Numbered from the stretch's first letter, positions 12,332 through 20,326 are shown. The stretch: 35,516 bases of DNA from Microcaldota archaeon (GCA_021827605.1 JAKAVF010000040.1:1-35516), one strand, 5' to 3'. The notes: generated by a model not told the origin, from the sequence alone. Translations and numbers: made by a program.

Positions 12332-14878
12332 CTAGTCCCTGTTCGCCTCAACGAACTGAACGTTCGCGTCTATCTTCTCGAGCACCTGCTCCAGCTCCCT
12401 CTTTATGTCGTCGCGCATGTTTTCCTTCTTCCTGAAGAACGTATCTATCTCCTTCCTTGACTGCCTGTCCGCGTACACCTCTAGGTCGTCGAGCGCATAG
12501 ACGAGCATGCGACCAGCAGACTCGTATGTCGACATCAGCCTCTTCCAGTTCTTCTTCATCCACTGGAGGAGTATTGCGCGGGCCTTGATGTTTGACCCGA
12601 CCGAGTTGATTAGTATTATCGAATCCTGGAGGCGGACCTTGTCTTGCATCAGGCTGGTCTCCAGGGCGCGTACCATCAGCTCTGGATTCGTCATGAGCCC
12701 AATTGACTGCAGCGCCTTTATCTTTTCCTCAGGAAGCGGCTGCTCCTTGTACATCTTGAGGAACCGGTCGAAGAGCTCGTTCGAGCCACTTGACCGCGCA
12801 ACTATCCCATAGATGGCGGCCTTTAGGTTTGTGTCGATTTCTCCCTTGCCTGCGACGAATGCGTTGAACATTGCGTTGGCCTTCTCGACTGTCTCGCGAT
12901 CGTCCGCGAAGCCGAGGGACGATATGGCCATCGCGCGCGTCCTTATGTCGAGCATGCTCTCGTTCTCCTTCTTTTCCCATCCGAGCTTGGAGAGGATGCC
13001 TTTGTTGAACTCTATGCAAGCGAGGCGCGCGGATTCATGGTATGGAAGGCCTTCCGTCATCATGTAGATGAAGGAGAGATGCCCTGAAACTGAAACGTTC
13101 GCGGGATATGCGCAATCCATCATGTAGCTCTTCACGAAGTCTACGTACCGCTTTGCCGGAATCCTTCCGCTGCGGGCGAGTGCGAAGAGGTCGTTGTCCA
13201 CGCCCCATGCGTCTATGTCCCCAAGCCTCTTCTCCATTATCAGCCGCCCTATCCTGTCCAGCATCTCCTGCTCATACCTGACCCTGTACAGCCCACATTG
13301 CCCGTAGTTGAGCTTAATCCACTGGCTCCCGTCCTTTATCGTGAACCTCTTGTCGTCGAGGAGAATCCTCTTCTCGTTCATCTCGCTCTTGTAGTGAACG
13401 GGTATCCTCCATTCCTCCGGCGTGTCAAAGTCGAGAAGCGTGAACCTCTTCTGCTCTACGAGATATCCTCCCTCTTCCTTGTTCTCGGAGAGGCTGATAA
13501 TCGGGTAGCCAGGCTGGTCTACCCAGTCGCTCATCACCTCGCTGACAGGAAGGTCAAGGCCCTGTTCCTTGGCAGCGTCCTGGATTGAATTCCAGAGGTC
13601 GAACTTTGTTGCATTGTTGTACGCGTTTTTCTTGAGGTATTTCTGCAGGCCTTTCCTAAATATCTCGCGGCCGACGTAATCCTCAAGCATGAACAGCACG
13701 CTCCCTCCCTTGTCGTAGCTGACGTGGTCGAACGCGCTGCTTATCTCGCCTGGCGTATTGACGACCAAATTGATTGGATGGGTGGACTTTAGCGCATCGT
13801 CGGAGAGTGCTGTGGCGACTGTGTCGCGATAGTAGTTGACCATCATCTTGTACTCTGGGAACACCTCGTCTGAAATCCGCGATGCCATGAATGTAGCGAA
13901 GCTCTCGTTGAGCCATATGTCGTCCCACCACTTCATGGTGACAAGATCGCCGAACCACTGGTGGACCATCTCATGCGCAATCACCTCGATTATGTGCATC
14001 TTGACGACGACTGCGGTGAGCTTCTCGTCGCCGAGAAGGTAGGTCTCCCTGAATGTGATTGCCCCCCAGTTCTCCATCGCGCCTGCGGAGAAGTCTGGTA
14101 TTGCGATAAGGTCGAGCTTTGGAAGCGGGAACTTTATGCCGAAGTACTGCTCTTCTGCATCGAGGATCTTCCTTGCGAACTGCAGAGCCATCTGCGCGTA
14201 CTTCTTCTTGCCCGGAGTGGTAACGACGCGCAGCTTCACGCGGCCGTTGTTGTCTTCGAGATAGTCGTACTTTCCGACACCCAGATAGAGGAGGTAGCTT
14301 GACATAAGGGGTGTTTTCTGGAATGTAACCTGCTTCCTCTTCGCATCGAACTTCTTTTCGCTCTTTACAGGCATGTTCGATATGGCGTCGAGGCCTTTGT
14401 CTATTACTAAGGTGAGATCATAGGTCGCCTTGAACTCCGGCTCATCGAAGCACGGGAAGGCGGCTCTTGCGCTCGGCGCCTCAAACTGTGAGGTTAGTAT
14501 GTAATGGTCCTTGCCGTTGGCGGTGTACTTGCTCCTGTAGAACCCCTCGAGCTTGTCGCCGCATGTACCAGAGAACTCGATGACTACCTCGGCATCGCCC
14601 ATAACAGCCTCCTTGACCCTGATTGTCAGCTCCTCGTTCTTTTCGTCGAGGGAAAAGTCGCCTTGCTGCTCCATCTTGCCCTTCTTGACAACTACGCTCT
14701 TGATGGCGAGGCCCTTCGAGTTCAGCTTTATTATCTTCGTCCTCTTCCTTGCCTTGACCGAGATCCGCTCATGGGCGACATAGGTAAAGTTGTCCATGTC
14801 CGGCTCGATAACCAGGTTGTAGTTGGAAGGCCTTACAATGTCGCCTAGGGTTTGATGCTTTACCGCTTTTACCGCCAT
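12332..14878 (-). CDS. M1 aminopeptidase, tricorn-interacting-factor type
   Basis: 848 aa, full length for the gluzincin M1 family. Exopeptidase motif GAMEN at 266-270; zinc site HEMVH (H302, E303, H306) with E325 in NESFA; the transition-state Tyr is Y388 in VSYDKGG. An N-terminal beta saddle (1-200), a thermolysin-like domain (200-450) and a helical ERAP-type C-terminal domain follow in the usual order. Archaeal relatives (tricorn factors F2/F3) trim peptides released by the proteasome or tricorn to free amino acids in the cytoplasm. GTGAT lies 3 nt before the ATG. An inverted repeat lies between TATA box and start. Confidence 0.95.
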   Translation of the reverse strand: MAVKAVKHQTLGDIVRPSNYNLVIEPDMDNFTYVAHERISVKARKRTKIIKLNSKGLAIKSVVVKKGKMEQQGDFSLDEKNEELTIRVKEAVMGDAEVVIEFSGTCGDKLEGFYRSKYTANGKDHYILTSQFEAPSARAAFPCFDEPEFKATYDLTLVIDKGLDAISNMPVKSEKKFDAKRKQVTFQKTPLMSSYLLYLGVGKYDYLEDNNGRVKLRVVTTPGKKKYAQMALQFARKILDAEEQYFGIKFPLPKLDLIAIPDFSAGAMENWGAITFRETYLLGDEKLTAVVVKMHIIEVIAHEMVHQWFGDLVTMKWWDDIWLNESFATFMASRISDEVFPEYKMMVNYYRDTVATALSDDALKSTHPINLVVNTPGEISSAFDHVSYDKGGSVLFMLEDYVGREIFRKGLQKYLKKNAYNNATKFDLWNSIQDAAKEQGLDLPVSEVMSDWVDQPGYPIISLSENKEEGGYLVEQKRFTLLDFDTPEEWRIPVHYKSEMNEKRILLDDKRFTIKDGSQWIKLNYGQCGLYRVRYEQEMLDRIGRLIMEKRLGDIDAWGVDNDLFALARSGRIPAKRYVDFVKSYMMDCAYPANVSVSGHLSFIYMMTEGLPYHESARLACIEFNKGILSKLGWEKKENESMLDIRTRAMAISSLGFADDRETVEKANAMFNAFVAGKGEIDTNLKAAIYGIVARSSGSNELFDRFLKMYKEQPLPEEKIKALQSIGLMTNPELMVRALETSLMQDKVRLQDSIILINSVGSNIKARAILLQWMKKNWKRLMSTYESAGRMLVYALDDLEVYADRQSRKEIDTFFRKKENMRDDIKRELEQVLEKIDANVQFVEANRD

Positions 14879-14889
14879 GGAATCACAAT

Positions 14890-14911
14890 TAGCAGTCTAT
14901 TTTGTCTGCTA
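14890..14911 (-). promoter_or_regulatory. Inverted repeat in the aminopeptidase leader
   Basis: TAGCAG (14890-14895) and CTGCTA (14906-14911), 10-nt spacer, lie between the TATA-like TTTTTAAATTC (about 14910-14921, minus strand) and the start codon; possible operator. Confidence 0.35.
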
Positions 14912-14967
14912 GAATTTAAAAAGGTTTAGACGATTGAAAGGAAGAGGGAAAGGGCCGAGCCGCTTGC

Positions 14968-15091
14968 TTTAAATATCTGAAAAGAGAAAATGGTATATAG
15001 GGTGAATGGTGCAAGAGGCGATGTGCGAAAATTTAGAGATGCAGGAAAGCGACTTCCTATTAGATGACCCCGCTTTCCCATCTCTATTTTT
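14968..15091 (+). ncRNA. Candidate small RNA with promoter and hairpin terminator
   Basis: A strong plus-strand TATA box, TTTAAATATC (14968-14977), predicts a start near 15000. From 15034 a long hairpin follows: TAGAGATG (15034-15041) pairs with CATCTCTA (15079-15086), and after a 2-nt bulge GGAAAGCG (15044-15051) pairs with CGCTTTCC (15071-15078), leaving a 19-nt loop. Five T residues follow directly (15087-15091). This gives a transcript of about 90 nt with an intrinsic-terminator-like end in a gene-free gap. A 44-codon frame from ATG 15006 is also open, so a small mRNA remains possible. The hairpin could instead end the opposing minus-strand operon. Confidence 0.4.
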
Positions 15092-15124
15092 GCTTATCAC
15101 AGTTCCTTATCCGATTTTCACTTC

Positions 15125-15397
15125 TTATTTCCTGTACTGATAATAGCTGTCGAGAGTGCCGAACCTGCTGCCTATCTTCCTCGTTATAAAATCCACCACA
15201 TTGGACGGTTCCATTCCAGTCTGGAATCTGACCTTGACGACAAGACCATAATTTCCATCTGCGATGAGCACCTCTTCAACTGGCTTCAGGCTGATCAGGC
15301 CGTCAGCCACCTCATCCAGATCTACATTCTCCTTCGGTTCAATAAGGTAGAACCGATGGAGCACTCCGCGTTTCCTGTTTCCATTCCTTGTTCTCAT
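15125..15397 (-). CDS. Stand-alone Lrp/AsnC ligand-binding (RAM) domain
   Basis: The start is set at MRTRNGNRKR (90 aa): GGTGA sits 5 nt upstream; an ATG 18 nt earlier lacks a binding site. After a basic head of about 10 residues the fold pattern is beta (GVLHRFYLIEP), alpha (DEVADGLISL), beta (EEVLIADGNYGLVVKVRF), alpha (NVVDFITRKIG), beta (GTLDSYYQY). This is the ligand-binding/oligomerisation domain of Lrp regulators without its DNA-binding part. Such solo domains bind amino acids or act as partners of full-length regulators. It overlaps the zinc ribbon gene by 59 nt. The larger Lrp-like gene at 16015, divergent, is an obvious possible partner. Confidence 0.65.
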   Translation of the reverse strand: MRTRNGNRKRGVLHRFYLIEPKENVDLDEVADGLISLKPVEEVLIADGNYGLVVKVRFQTGMEPSNVVDFITRKIGSRFGTLDSYYQYRK

Positions 15398-15497
15398 TCT
15401 TCTCACCCACGCCATAATCGCAACCGAGACAGATCATCCGTATTGTCCCATCTGCAGCGCTCCTTCGAAGGCACTTGCTGCATCTGGGGCACTTCAT
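15339..15497 (-). CDS. Small zinc ribbon protein, 52 aa
   Basis: MKCPRCSKCLRRSAADGTIR continues to MICLGCDYG and a polar tail. CPRC (C3, C6) and CLGC (C23, C26) form a four-Cys zinc ribbon like that at the N-terminus of RpoM/TFS. GTGAT four bases before the ATG is a strong binding site. Its 3' end overlaps the RAM-domain gene by 59 nt in another frame; the overlapping tail (EWKQETRSAPSVLPY) is probably disordered. Being only 52 codons it is easily missed. The role is unknown; with the RAM gene it could form a small transcription-related pair. Confidence 0.6.
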   Translation of the reverse strand: MKCPRCSKCLRRSAADGTIRMICLGCDYGVGEKNENKEWKQETRSAPSVLPY

Positions 15498-15502
15498 TAA
15501 TA

Positions 15503-15592
15503 TCACAAAAGAACAAGAGCGAAGTAGATGAAAACAGAGACCAGCGTCGCAATGGAGAGGCGCTGGAAAAATAGTTCCATTCTGTCGCTCAT
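15503..15592 (-). CDS. Possible 29-aa single-pass membrane peptide
   Basis: MSDRMELFFQ leads into LSIATLVSVFIYFALVLL, a membrane helix that ends at the stop. The TGA stop lies within the ribosome binding site of the zinc ribbon gene, a spacing seen in real operons. No good binding site of its own. The frame is open further upstream, so the start is uncertain. Confidence 0.3.
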   Translation of the reverse strand: MSDRMELFFQRLSIATLVSVFIYFALVLL

Positions 15593-15599
15593 AGAATCA

Positions 15600-15785
15600 T
15601 TATTTGGGTGAAATGGTGGGCGATGCAGTGGTAAAGAAGAATACAAGGTAAACCTTGTACTTTGAGGTGCTTCCTTTGGGGTGACTTTCTGACGCATTAG
15701 AGGCTGCGCGCCACAGACCTGCAGAATCAGAATCCTGACAGTCTGGAGAAGCACTTTCTTCACCCATTGCATTGCTGTTATCCAA
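15600..15785 (-). CDS. Doubtful 61-aa frame, first of the mini-operon
   Basis: TTG start with GGTG upstream and TATA-like sequence near 15822-15832. The segment SAGLWRAAS recalls the conserved GL[MW]R motif of archaeal Sec61beta/SecG, and a short ISPK occurs before the stop. The expected C-terminal membrane helix is missing from this frame but present in the next small frame (15503-15592). A broken or frameshifted Sec61beta is thus conceivable. It contains an 8-bp inverted repeat, TACAAGGT-AA-ACCTTGTA (15642-15659). Low confidence. Confidence 0.2.
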   Translation of the reverse strand: MDNSNAMGEESASPDCQDSDSAGLWRAASNASESHPKGSTSKYKVYLVFFFTTASPTISPK

Positions 15786-15827
15786 CCCGCACCGCCCTGT
15801 ATAGTATTATGAACTTTGGAGTATATA

Positions 15828-15856
15828 GAGCTAGCTCAGCGAGAAGTGCATGCACT
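15828..15856. promoter_or_regulatory. Two perfect palindromes in the divergent region
   Basis: GAGCTAGCTC (15828-15837) and AGTGCATGCACT (15845-15856) are exact palindromes 7 nt apart, between the minus-strand mini-operon and the Lrp-like gene, next to TATA-like GTATATAG (15821-15828). Candidate regulator sites. Confidence 0.4.
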
Positions 15857-15905
15857 ATTGTGATTGTCAATATAAATCTAAGCTTAATTCATAGATTTTT
15901 AAATA

Positions 15906-16005
15906 TATATAGCAATAAAATGGGATTTCCCTAGAATACTATTATATTACAAAATTCAATAAATAGCAACATATAAATATTTTTATCACTATATATTGCT
16001 ATATA
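15906..16005. promoter_or_regulatory. Paired operators and promoter of the Lrp-like gene
   Basis: TATATAGCAATA (15906-15917) and its exact reverse complement TATTGCTATATA (15994-16005) flank the TATA box ATATAAATAT (15971-15980). A partial third copy, AATAGCAACATATA, lies at 15962-15975. The downstream arm sits at the expected transcription start and would block it when bound. Lrp proteins commonly bind such spaced sites and repress their own gene. Confidence 0.5.
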
Positions 16006-16014
16006 GGTTAGAAA

Positions 16015-17397
16015 ATGGGCAAATTACCAAAATATGTACAAGAAATATTGAAAGAGCTAAAACTGCGCTATAAACACCATTTAGAAGCAAGGCTCGTTGG
16101 CAATACCTATTACGTTTCTGAGGCGACTACGCGATGGGACAAAGAGCGTAAGAAAGTAATAAATGTTAAAAAATATCTTGGTAGGATAAAACCAAACCAG
16201 CTGTTCATTGAGGGAAAACACAGAGTGCAATCTAATGCGTCAACAGTTAATGAGTCACTCCAAGAAGCGCCAATAACTCCGGAGAAAAATGATATGCTGA
16301 TCCTAAAAGGATTAAGTATGAATTCGAGAATCACTTTAGGCCATCTAAAAAAATTAATTAACGCACCACAGTCTACTCTTTATAGCAGAATAAAGCGATT
16401 AGAAGAATCTTATAAAATTAGATACACGCTAGATATCGACGTTGAGAAATTAGGATATATGCGTTATATGGCATTCATCAAGTTTGAAGGAGAAAAGCCT
16501 GACATAAATATAATCAAAGAGTCATTGAATATACCGGAAATCCAGCTTGTGCTGTTGACAAAGGGTGACTATGATTTAATAGTTTACGCACTGGCAGAGA
16601 ACAATGTTGAAGCCTCAGAATTAATTTATCGCATAAGAAAAGAAACGCGGCTCGGTAGTCACGCCTCCATGTGGTATCTTTTTCCAATCGAAGAAACTTA
16701 TGGTTTCGTGCCGCTTAGAAATGATTTCTTCAAATTGCTTGAAAAACGGATAATAAAAAAACAACGATGGAGATCAAGGGATTACAAGAGAGAGATTGCA
16801 AAATCTACATTTGCCGTTCTTACGAATTTAAACATAAATAGCAAAAAGGAATTCATTGATATTGACAAAGAAAATGGACTCCGGGAAGGTGCATCGGATT
16901 ACGAATATTATAAATTAAGAAAAGACGGGATAATCAAAAATCCTACAATCACTTTGATGCCGAGAGTACGATACAATATAGCGATTATAGTTGGCATAAA
17001 GGATAATGTCAAATTCCGCAAAACACAAGAAAAATTACTCATGGACATAATAGAAGAAGGCACTGCCAACATCAACAAATACACACTAGTTGAAGATATA
17101 AACATGCCGGATGGAGGTTTGTTCATAGCGCCAGTCCTGGAAGAAGGAGAATCAGAGACCATAGTTAAAGAGCTAAGGGAAAAAATTGATGGCATAACCA
17201 TTAACACGCTGGTTATAACCGAAGTAGCTTTGGGGAACCTAGCCTTCAGAAAATTCGATAACATATATTCACAGCAATTTAGCGCACTGGTGAGGCTTTT
17301 TGGCCATAAGGATCTGGAAAGGATTGATTATGAGGGTTTAGCAAAAGATACCAAGAAAAGTAGATTTGGAATGAGAGGAGAAGAATTAAACGCTTGA
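16015..17397 (+). CDS. Large Lrp/AsnC-like regulator with extra N-domain
   Basis: 460 aa; typical Lrp proteins are about 150. Residues 1-65 (LEARLVGNTYYVSEATTRWD, then KYLGRI) resemble the N-terminal part of IS1634/IS4-like transposases. Residues 92-140 are a winged helix (NSRITLGHLKKLINAPQSTL, then RIKRLEE). Residues 145-230 are a RAM domain (MRYMAFIKFEG...VLLTKGDYDLIVYALA...SMWYLFPIEE). A second, more diverged half (250-400) repeats the plan (RYNIAIIVGIKD...GGLFIAPVLEE). The gene is AT-rich. Likely a DNA-binding, perhaps ligand-responsive regulator. AGGTTAG precedes the ATG. It may be autoregulated through the flanking operators and may pair with the solo RAM protein. Confidence 0.7.
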   Translation: MGKLPKYVQEILKELKLRYKHHLEARLVGNTYYVSEATTRWDKERKKVINVKKYLGRIKPNQLFIEGKHRVQSNASTVNESLQEAPITPEKNDMLILKGLSMNSRITLGHLKKLINAPQSTLYSRIKRLEESYKIRYTLDIDVEKLGYMRYMAFIKFEGEKPDINIIKESLNIPEIQLVLLTKGDYDLIVYALAENNVEASELIYRIRKETRLGSHASMWYLFPIEETYGFVPLRNDFFKLLEKRIIKKQRWRSRDYKREIAKSTFAVLTNLNINSKKEFIDIDKENGLREGASDYEYYKLRKDGIIKNPTITLMPRVRYNIAIIVGIKDNVKFRKTQEKLLMDIIEEGTANINKYTLVEDINMPDGGLFIAPVLEEGESETIVKELREKIDGITINTLVITEVALGNLAFRKFDNIYSQQFSALVRLFGHKDLERIDYEGLAKDTKKSRFGMRGEELNA

Positions 17398-17633
17398 CGG
17401 CACAACTACAATTAAAATATGTCCGAATAAACAGCCTAATCGACACTGTTCACAATCATTTCCTACTTAACCATTTGTGTCTCCTTCCATCTGTATCACT
17501 AATCCAAACTGGGTTAAAAAGGTTTAAATACCCTTCGCACGGCTGTGGCAGGTATATACAACTGACGAACATGCTGTAGCCGCTCCAAGAGAAATGCATT
17601 TAATTCTCATCTTCCTGAATCTAGTGTGTGTCT
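17398..17633. other. 236-bp gap before DNA ligase
   Basis: No gene recognised. Contains a clear TATA box (GGTTTAAATACC, 17521-17532) with no obvious frame behind it, a second TATA-like GGTATATACAAC (17551-17562), a 10-bp palindrome AAATGCATTT (17592-17601), and the likely ligase promoter near 17596-17606. A short RNA starting about 17553 cannot be excluded. Confidence 0.4.
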
Positions 17634-19409
17634 ATGCTGTTCAAGGAGCTTGCAAGTTATTACGAGAAACTGGAGGCGGTCTCCTCGCGCCTCACCATGA
17701 TAGACATAATGTCTGAACTCCTCAAGAAGGCAAAGCCGGACGAGATAAGGAACGTAGTCTACATAACGCAGGGCATCCTCGCCCCACCCTCAGAGGGCGT
17801 GGAGTTTGGCATGGCGGAGAAGATGGTGGAGGAGTCGATAGCGATATCCACAGGCTTCACTAAGGAGGAGGTGGAGAAGGAGTACAAGAAGACGGGAGAC
17901 ATGGGCATAGCCGCGCAGAACATAAAGGTAAAGTCAAGGCTCAAGCGCATCTCATCAAAGGAGTTTACCGTCAACGAGGTTTACGACACCATGCGCAAGA
18001 TAGCCGCGACCTCAGGTTCAGGCAGCAAGGACATAAAGGTAAAGCTGCTCGCCAGCCTCATCACAGCGTCAACCCCTCTCGAGACAAAGTACATAGTCAA
18101 GTATCCGCTTGACGAGCTCAGGCTCGGGGTCGGCGATGCAACTGTCATAGAGGCGCTCTCGATAGTCGCTACCGGCGACAGGAAGCTGAAGGCGGCGCTG
18201 GAGCATGCCTACAACCTCAACACGGATCTCGGCGCAATCGCAGAGGCAGCGGCGAAGGGCGGGGAGAAAGTGGTTTCCAGCGGTTTCGGGCTGACGCTTT
18301 TCAAGCCGGTAAGGCCAGAGCTCGCAGAGCGGTTGCCGACCGCCGAGGAGATACTCGAGAAAATGGGAGGAAAGGCAGCGGTCGACCAGAAGTACGATGG
18401 CTTCAGGGTGCAGGTGCACAAGAAGGGGGACAAGGTAAAGCTGTTCTCGCGCAGGCTTGAGGACACAACCTCGATGTACCCGGACCTCGTGGAGGCGGTC
18501 CAGAAGGAGATCCATGCGGATAGCGCGATACTCGATGGCGAGGCGCTCGCATACAACGAGGCTACAAACGAGTTCCTGCCTTTCCAGGCTACCATCCAGA
18601 GGAAGAGGAAGCATGGCCTTGAGAAGAAGATAGAGGAGATGCCGCTCAAGCTTTTCGCGTTCGACCTGATGTACCTTGACGGGAAGGACATGATGAACGA
18701 GCCCTATCATAAGAGGAGGGAGGAGCTCGAGAAGCTGCTGAAGAACGGGAAGACCATAGTGACGGCCGGCTCGATAATAGCAAAGACGCCAAAGGAGCTG
18801 GAGGACTACTTCCAGAGCTCGATAGAGGCTGGGCTTGAGGGCATAATAGCGAAGGACCTCAACTCCACCTACGTGGCTGGAGCCAGGAAGTTCTCATGGA
18901 TTAAGCTCAAGAGGAGCTACAGGGGCGAGCTCTCAGACACGCTCGACCTGGTGATAGTCGGCTTCTACCTAGGAAGGGGCATGAGGAGGGAGTTCGGTTT
19001 TGGAGGGCTTCTCTGCGCTACCTACAACGAGAAGAGGGATATGTTCGAGACGGTTTCAAGGATAGGCAGCGGCTTCACCGAGAAGCAGATGGTGGAGCTC
19101 GAGAGCGTTCTCGGGAAGATAAAGTCGAAGAGCAAACCCGCACGCGTGGACGCTCTGGTGGAGCCAGACTTCTGGGTAACCCCAAGATACGTTGTGACGA
19201 TAAGGGCTGATGAGATAACCAAGTCGCCTATGCACACCTGCGGCAGGGAGGGCGACGTAGGGTACGCCCTCAGGTTCCCAAGGCTGGTCGGCGAGAACGG
19301 CGCGATCAGGAAGGACAAGAGCGTGGAGGAGGCCACCACCACGAAGGAAGTTATTGAGATGTACAGGCAGCAGAAGCGGGTCAGCCTGGGGAATGCTGCC
19401 GAAAAGTAG
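17634..19409 (+). CDS. lig: ATP-dependent DNA ligase
   Basis: Start at MLFKELASYY (591 aa), the usual N-terminus of archaeal ligases; GTG two codons upstream is possible. An N-terminal DNA-binding domain (1-220) is followed by the nucleotidyltransferase domain with the AMP-accepting lysine K253 in KYDGFR. Later come ILDGEALAYN (motif III region), EGIIAKDL (motif IV), WIKLKRSY (motif V) and an OB-fold with TSPMHTCG-like closure. It seals nicks using ATP in replication, Okazaki fragment joining and repair. Length and domain order are normal. GC-rich and strongly codon-biased relative to the AT-rich Lrp-like gene upstream. It ends 3 nt before a convergent gene. Confidence 0.97.
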   Translation: MLFKELASYYEKLEAVSSRLTMIDIMSELLKKAKPDEIRNVVYITQGILAPPSEGVEFGMAEKMVEESIAISTGFTKEEVEKEYKKTGDMGIAAQNIKVKSRLKRISSKEFTVNEVYDTMRKIAATSGSGSKDIKVKLLASLITASTPLETKYIVKYPLDELRLGVGDATVIEALSIVATGDRKLKAALEHAYNLNTDLGAIAEAAAKGGEKVVSSGFGLTLFKPVRPELAERLPTAEEILEKMGGKAAVDQKYDGFRVQVHKKGDKVKLFSRRLEDTTSMYPDLVEAVQKEIHADSAILDGEALAYNEATNEFLPFQATIQRKRKHGLEKKIEEMPLKLFAFDLMYLDGKDMMNEPYHKRREELEKLLKNGKTIVTAGSIIAKTPKELEDYFQSSIEAGLEGIIAKDLNSTYVAGARKFSWIKLKRSYRGELSDTLDLVIVGFYLGRGMRREFGFGGLLCATYNEKRDMFETVSRIGSGFTEKQMVELESVLGKIKSKSKPARVDALVEPDFWVTPRYVVTIRADEITKSPMHTCGREGDVGYALRFPRLVGENGAIRKDKSVEEATTTKEVIEMYRQQKRVSLGNAAEK

Positions 19410-19412
19410 CGA

Positions 19413-19835
19413 TCAGGCGGGAGACTCTCCGGTTTTTTCCCCGCGTAGCCCTGGGCCATTCAGCTCATGCCTTATCGCAGGGTCCTTCATTTTCCTCATC
19501 TGCATGACCAGCTTTAGGATTGACTCATACATTCCTGCGTAGCAGCCATCGCTGTTATCTTGGCACTGCATGGCAAGCTCCTCAAGATTGCGGCCAGTCC
19601 TGTCCCTCACGTTCGGGTCTATCCCCTCAAGGTGCTGCCGTAGCACGGTGAGCGCAGCATCGGGTCTGCTCATCTTCATAAGAGTGAGCACCAGCCCTGT
19701 AACAGAGGAGATCTGGCCGGTCTTTATCATCAGCTTTATGTGATCTGGCTCCCATCCTCTGCCGCTAAAATGTGAAAACCTAAGCGATTCAATTATCCCG
19801 TCAATCGGGCCGTTGGCTAAACTTCTGTTTTCCAT
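19413..19835 (-). CDS. Unknown protein, possible ankyrin-like helices
   Basis: 140 aa from MENRSLANGP; no TATA box or good binding site was spotted. It is helical (DHIKLMIKTGQISSVTGLVL, MYESILKLVMQMRKM). The turn GIDPNVRDRTGRNLEELAMQ is reminiscent of an ankyrin repeat (D-P-N-x-R-D-x-x-G-x-x-x-L-x-x-A). There is only one such unit, so the call is weak. It is soluble. It ends 3 nt from the ligase stop, convergent. In size and composition it resembles the island proteins at 2-9 kb, without a shared promoter box. Confidence 0.5.
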   Translation of the reverse strand: MENRSLANGPIDGIIESLRFSHFSGRGWEPDHIKLMIKTGQISSVTGLVLTLMKMSRPDAALTVLRQHLEGIDPNVRDRTGRNLEELAMQCQDNSDGCYAGMYESILKLVMQMRKMKDPAIRHELNGPGLRGEKTGESPA

Positions 19836-19866
19836 AAAACACCCTACAGATTGTGCTGCGAAAGCA

Positions 19867-20199
19867 CTACTTTGATACGTTCCTTATCCCATCAAGGATT
19901 TTTGCGAACTTTTGTACTCCCTTTATAACCGGCTTTATCTTGGGGTTCAGCCTATATCCTAGACCATATCCCTTCTCGGTCCTTATGTGCGTGGGCTGTA
20001 TTATATTCAGGTCTAAAGAGAGCTCCCTGAGCGTTATTATAAGCGTCTTTCGCGTGAACTTCTTCTCAAGGATAGAATAGAGCTCCCTAGTTGTGCGCGG
20101 AGACTTCTGTAGCAACAGCAGCATCACAGCATAGTTTGGTCTGCTGAGCGCCTTTCTAAGAAGCCAAATCTCATCTTTGGCCTTTTCCTTCTCCGCCAT
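19867..20199 (-). CDS. Winged-helix transcription regulator, likely of the pilus operon
   Basis: Start at MAEKEKAKDE (110 aa): a TATA box, ATATTTATAAACC (about 20219-20231), predicts a leaderless transcript starting on this ATG, so longer frames are unlikely. The core is a winged helix: PNYAVMLLLLQKSPRTTREL, SILEKKFTRKTLIITLRELS (recognition helix), then a wing (THIRTEKGYGLGYRL) and a C-terminal helix. Divergent from, and about 145 bp away from, the pilus ATPase gene, whose promoter is covered by a 22-bp palindrome. By position it is the probable repressor or switch of the pilus operon. The effector is unknown. Confidence 0.7.
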   Translation of the reverse strand: MAEKEKAKDEIWLLRKALSRPNYAVMLLLLQKSPRTTRELYSILEKKFTRKTLIITLRELSLDLNIIQPTHIRTEKGYGLGYRLNPKIKPVIKGVQKFAKILDGIRNVSK

Positions 20200-20277
20200 G
20201 ATTGTATATTGCATATAAAGGTTTATAAATATTAGCAAAGGACACAAAGTTGGAGTTGATTCCCTGCTTAGACAAAG

Positions 20278-20326
20278 GTATATATATTTTACTTGAGTAA
20301 AATATCTTGTAGTTAAGTAAAAATAT
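20278..20326 (+). promoter_or_regulatory. Pilus operon promoter with palindromic operator
   Basis: ATATTTTACT-TG-AGTAAAATAT (20284-20305) is a perfect 10-bp inverted repeat overlapping the TATA-like TATATATATTT. A second half-site, TTAAGTAAAAATAT (20313-20326), repeats the right arm downstream of the predicted start. Binding would cover promoter and leader. Confidence 0.55.

Noticed and set aside
13298-14848. Several plus-strand frames inside the aminopeptidase gene
   Set aside because: Shadows of a GC-biased coding strand.
15006-15140. 44-codon frame MVQEAMCENLEM... over the hairpin region
   Set aside because: Binding site abuts the ATG without spacing and the frame runs across the hairpin and into the opposing gene end; a structured RNA is the better reading.
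18069-18710. 213-codon minus-strand frame inside the DNA ligase gene
   Set aside because: Leu/Arg-rich shadow of the ligase codons, no start signals.
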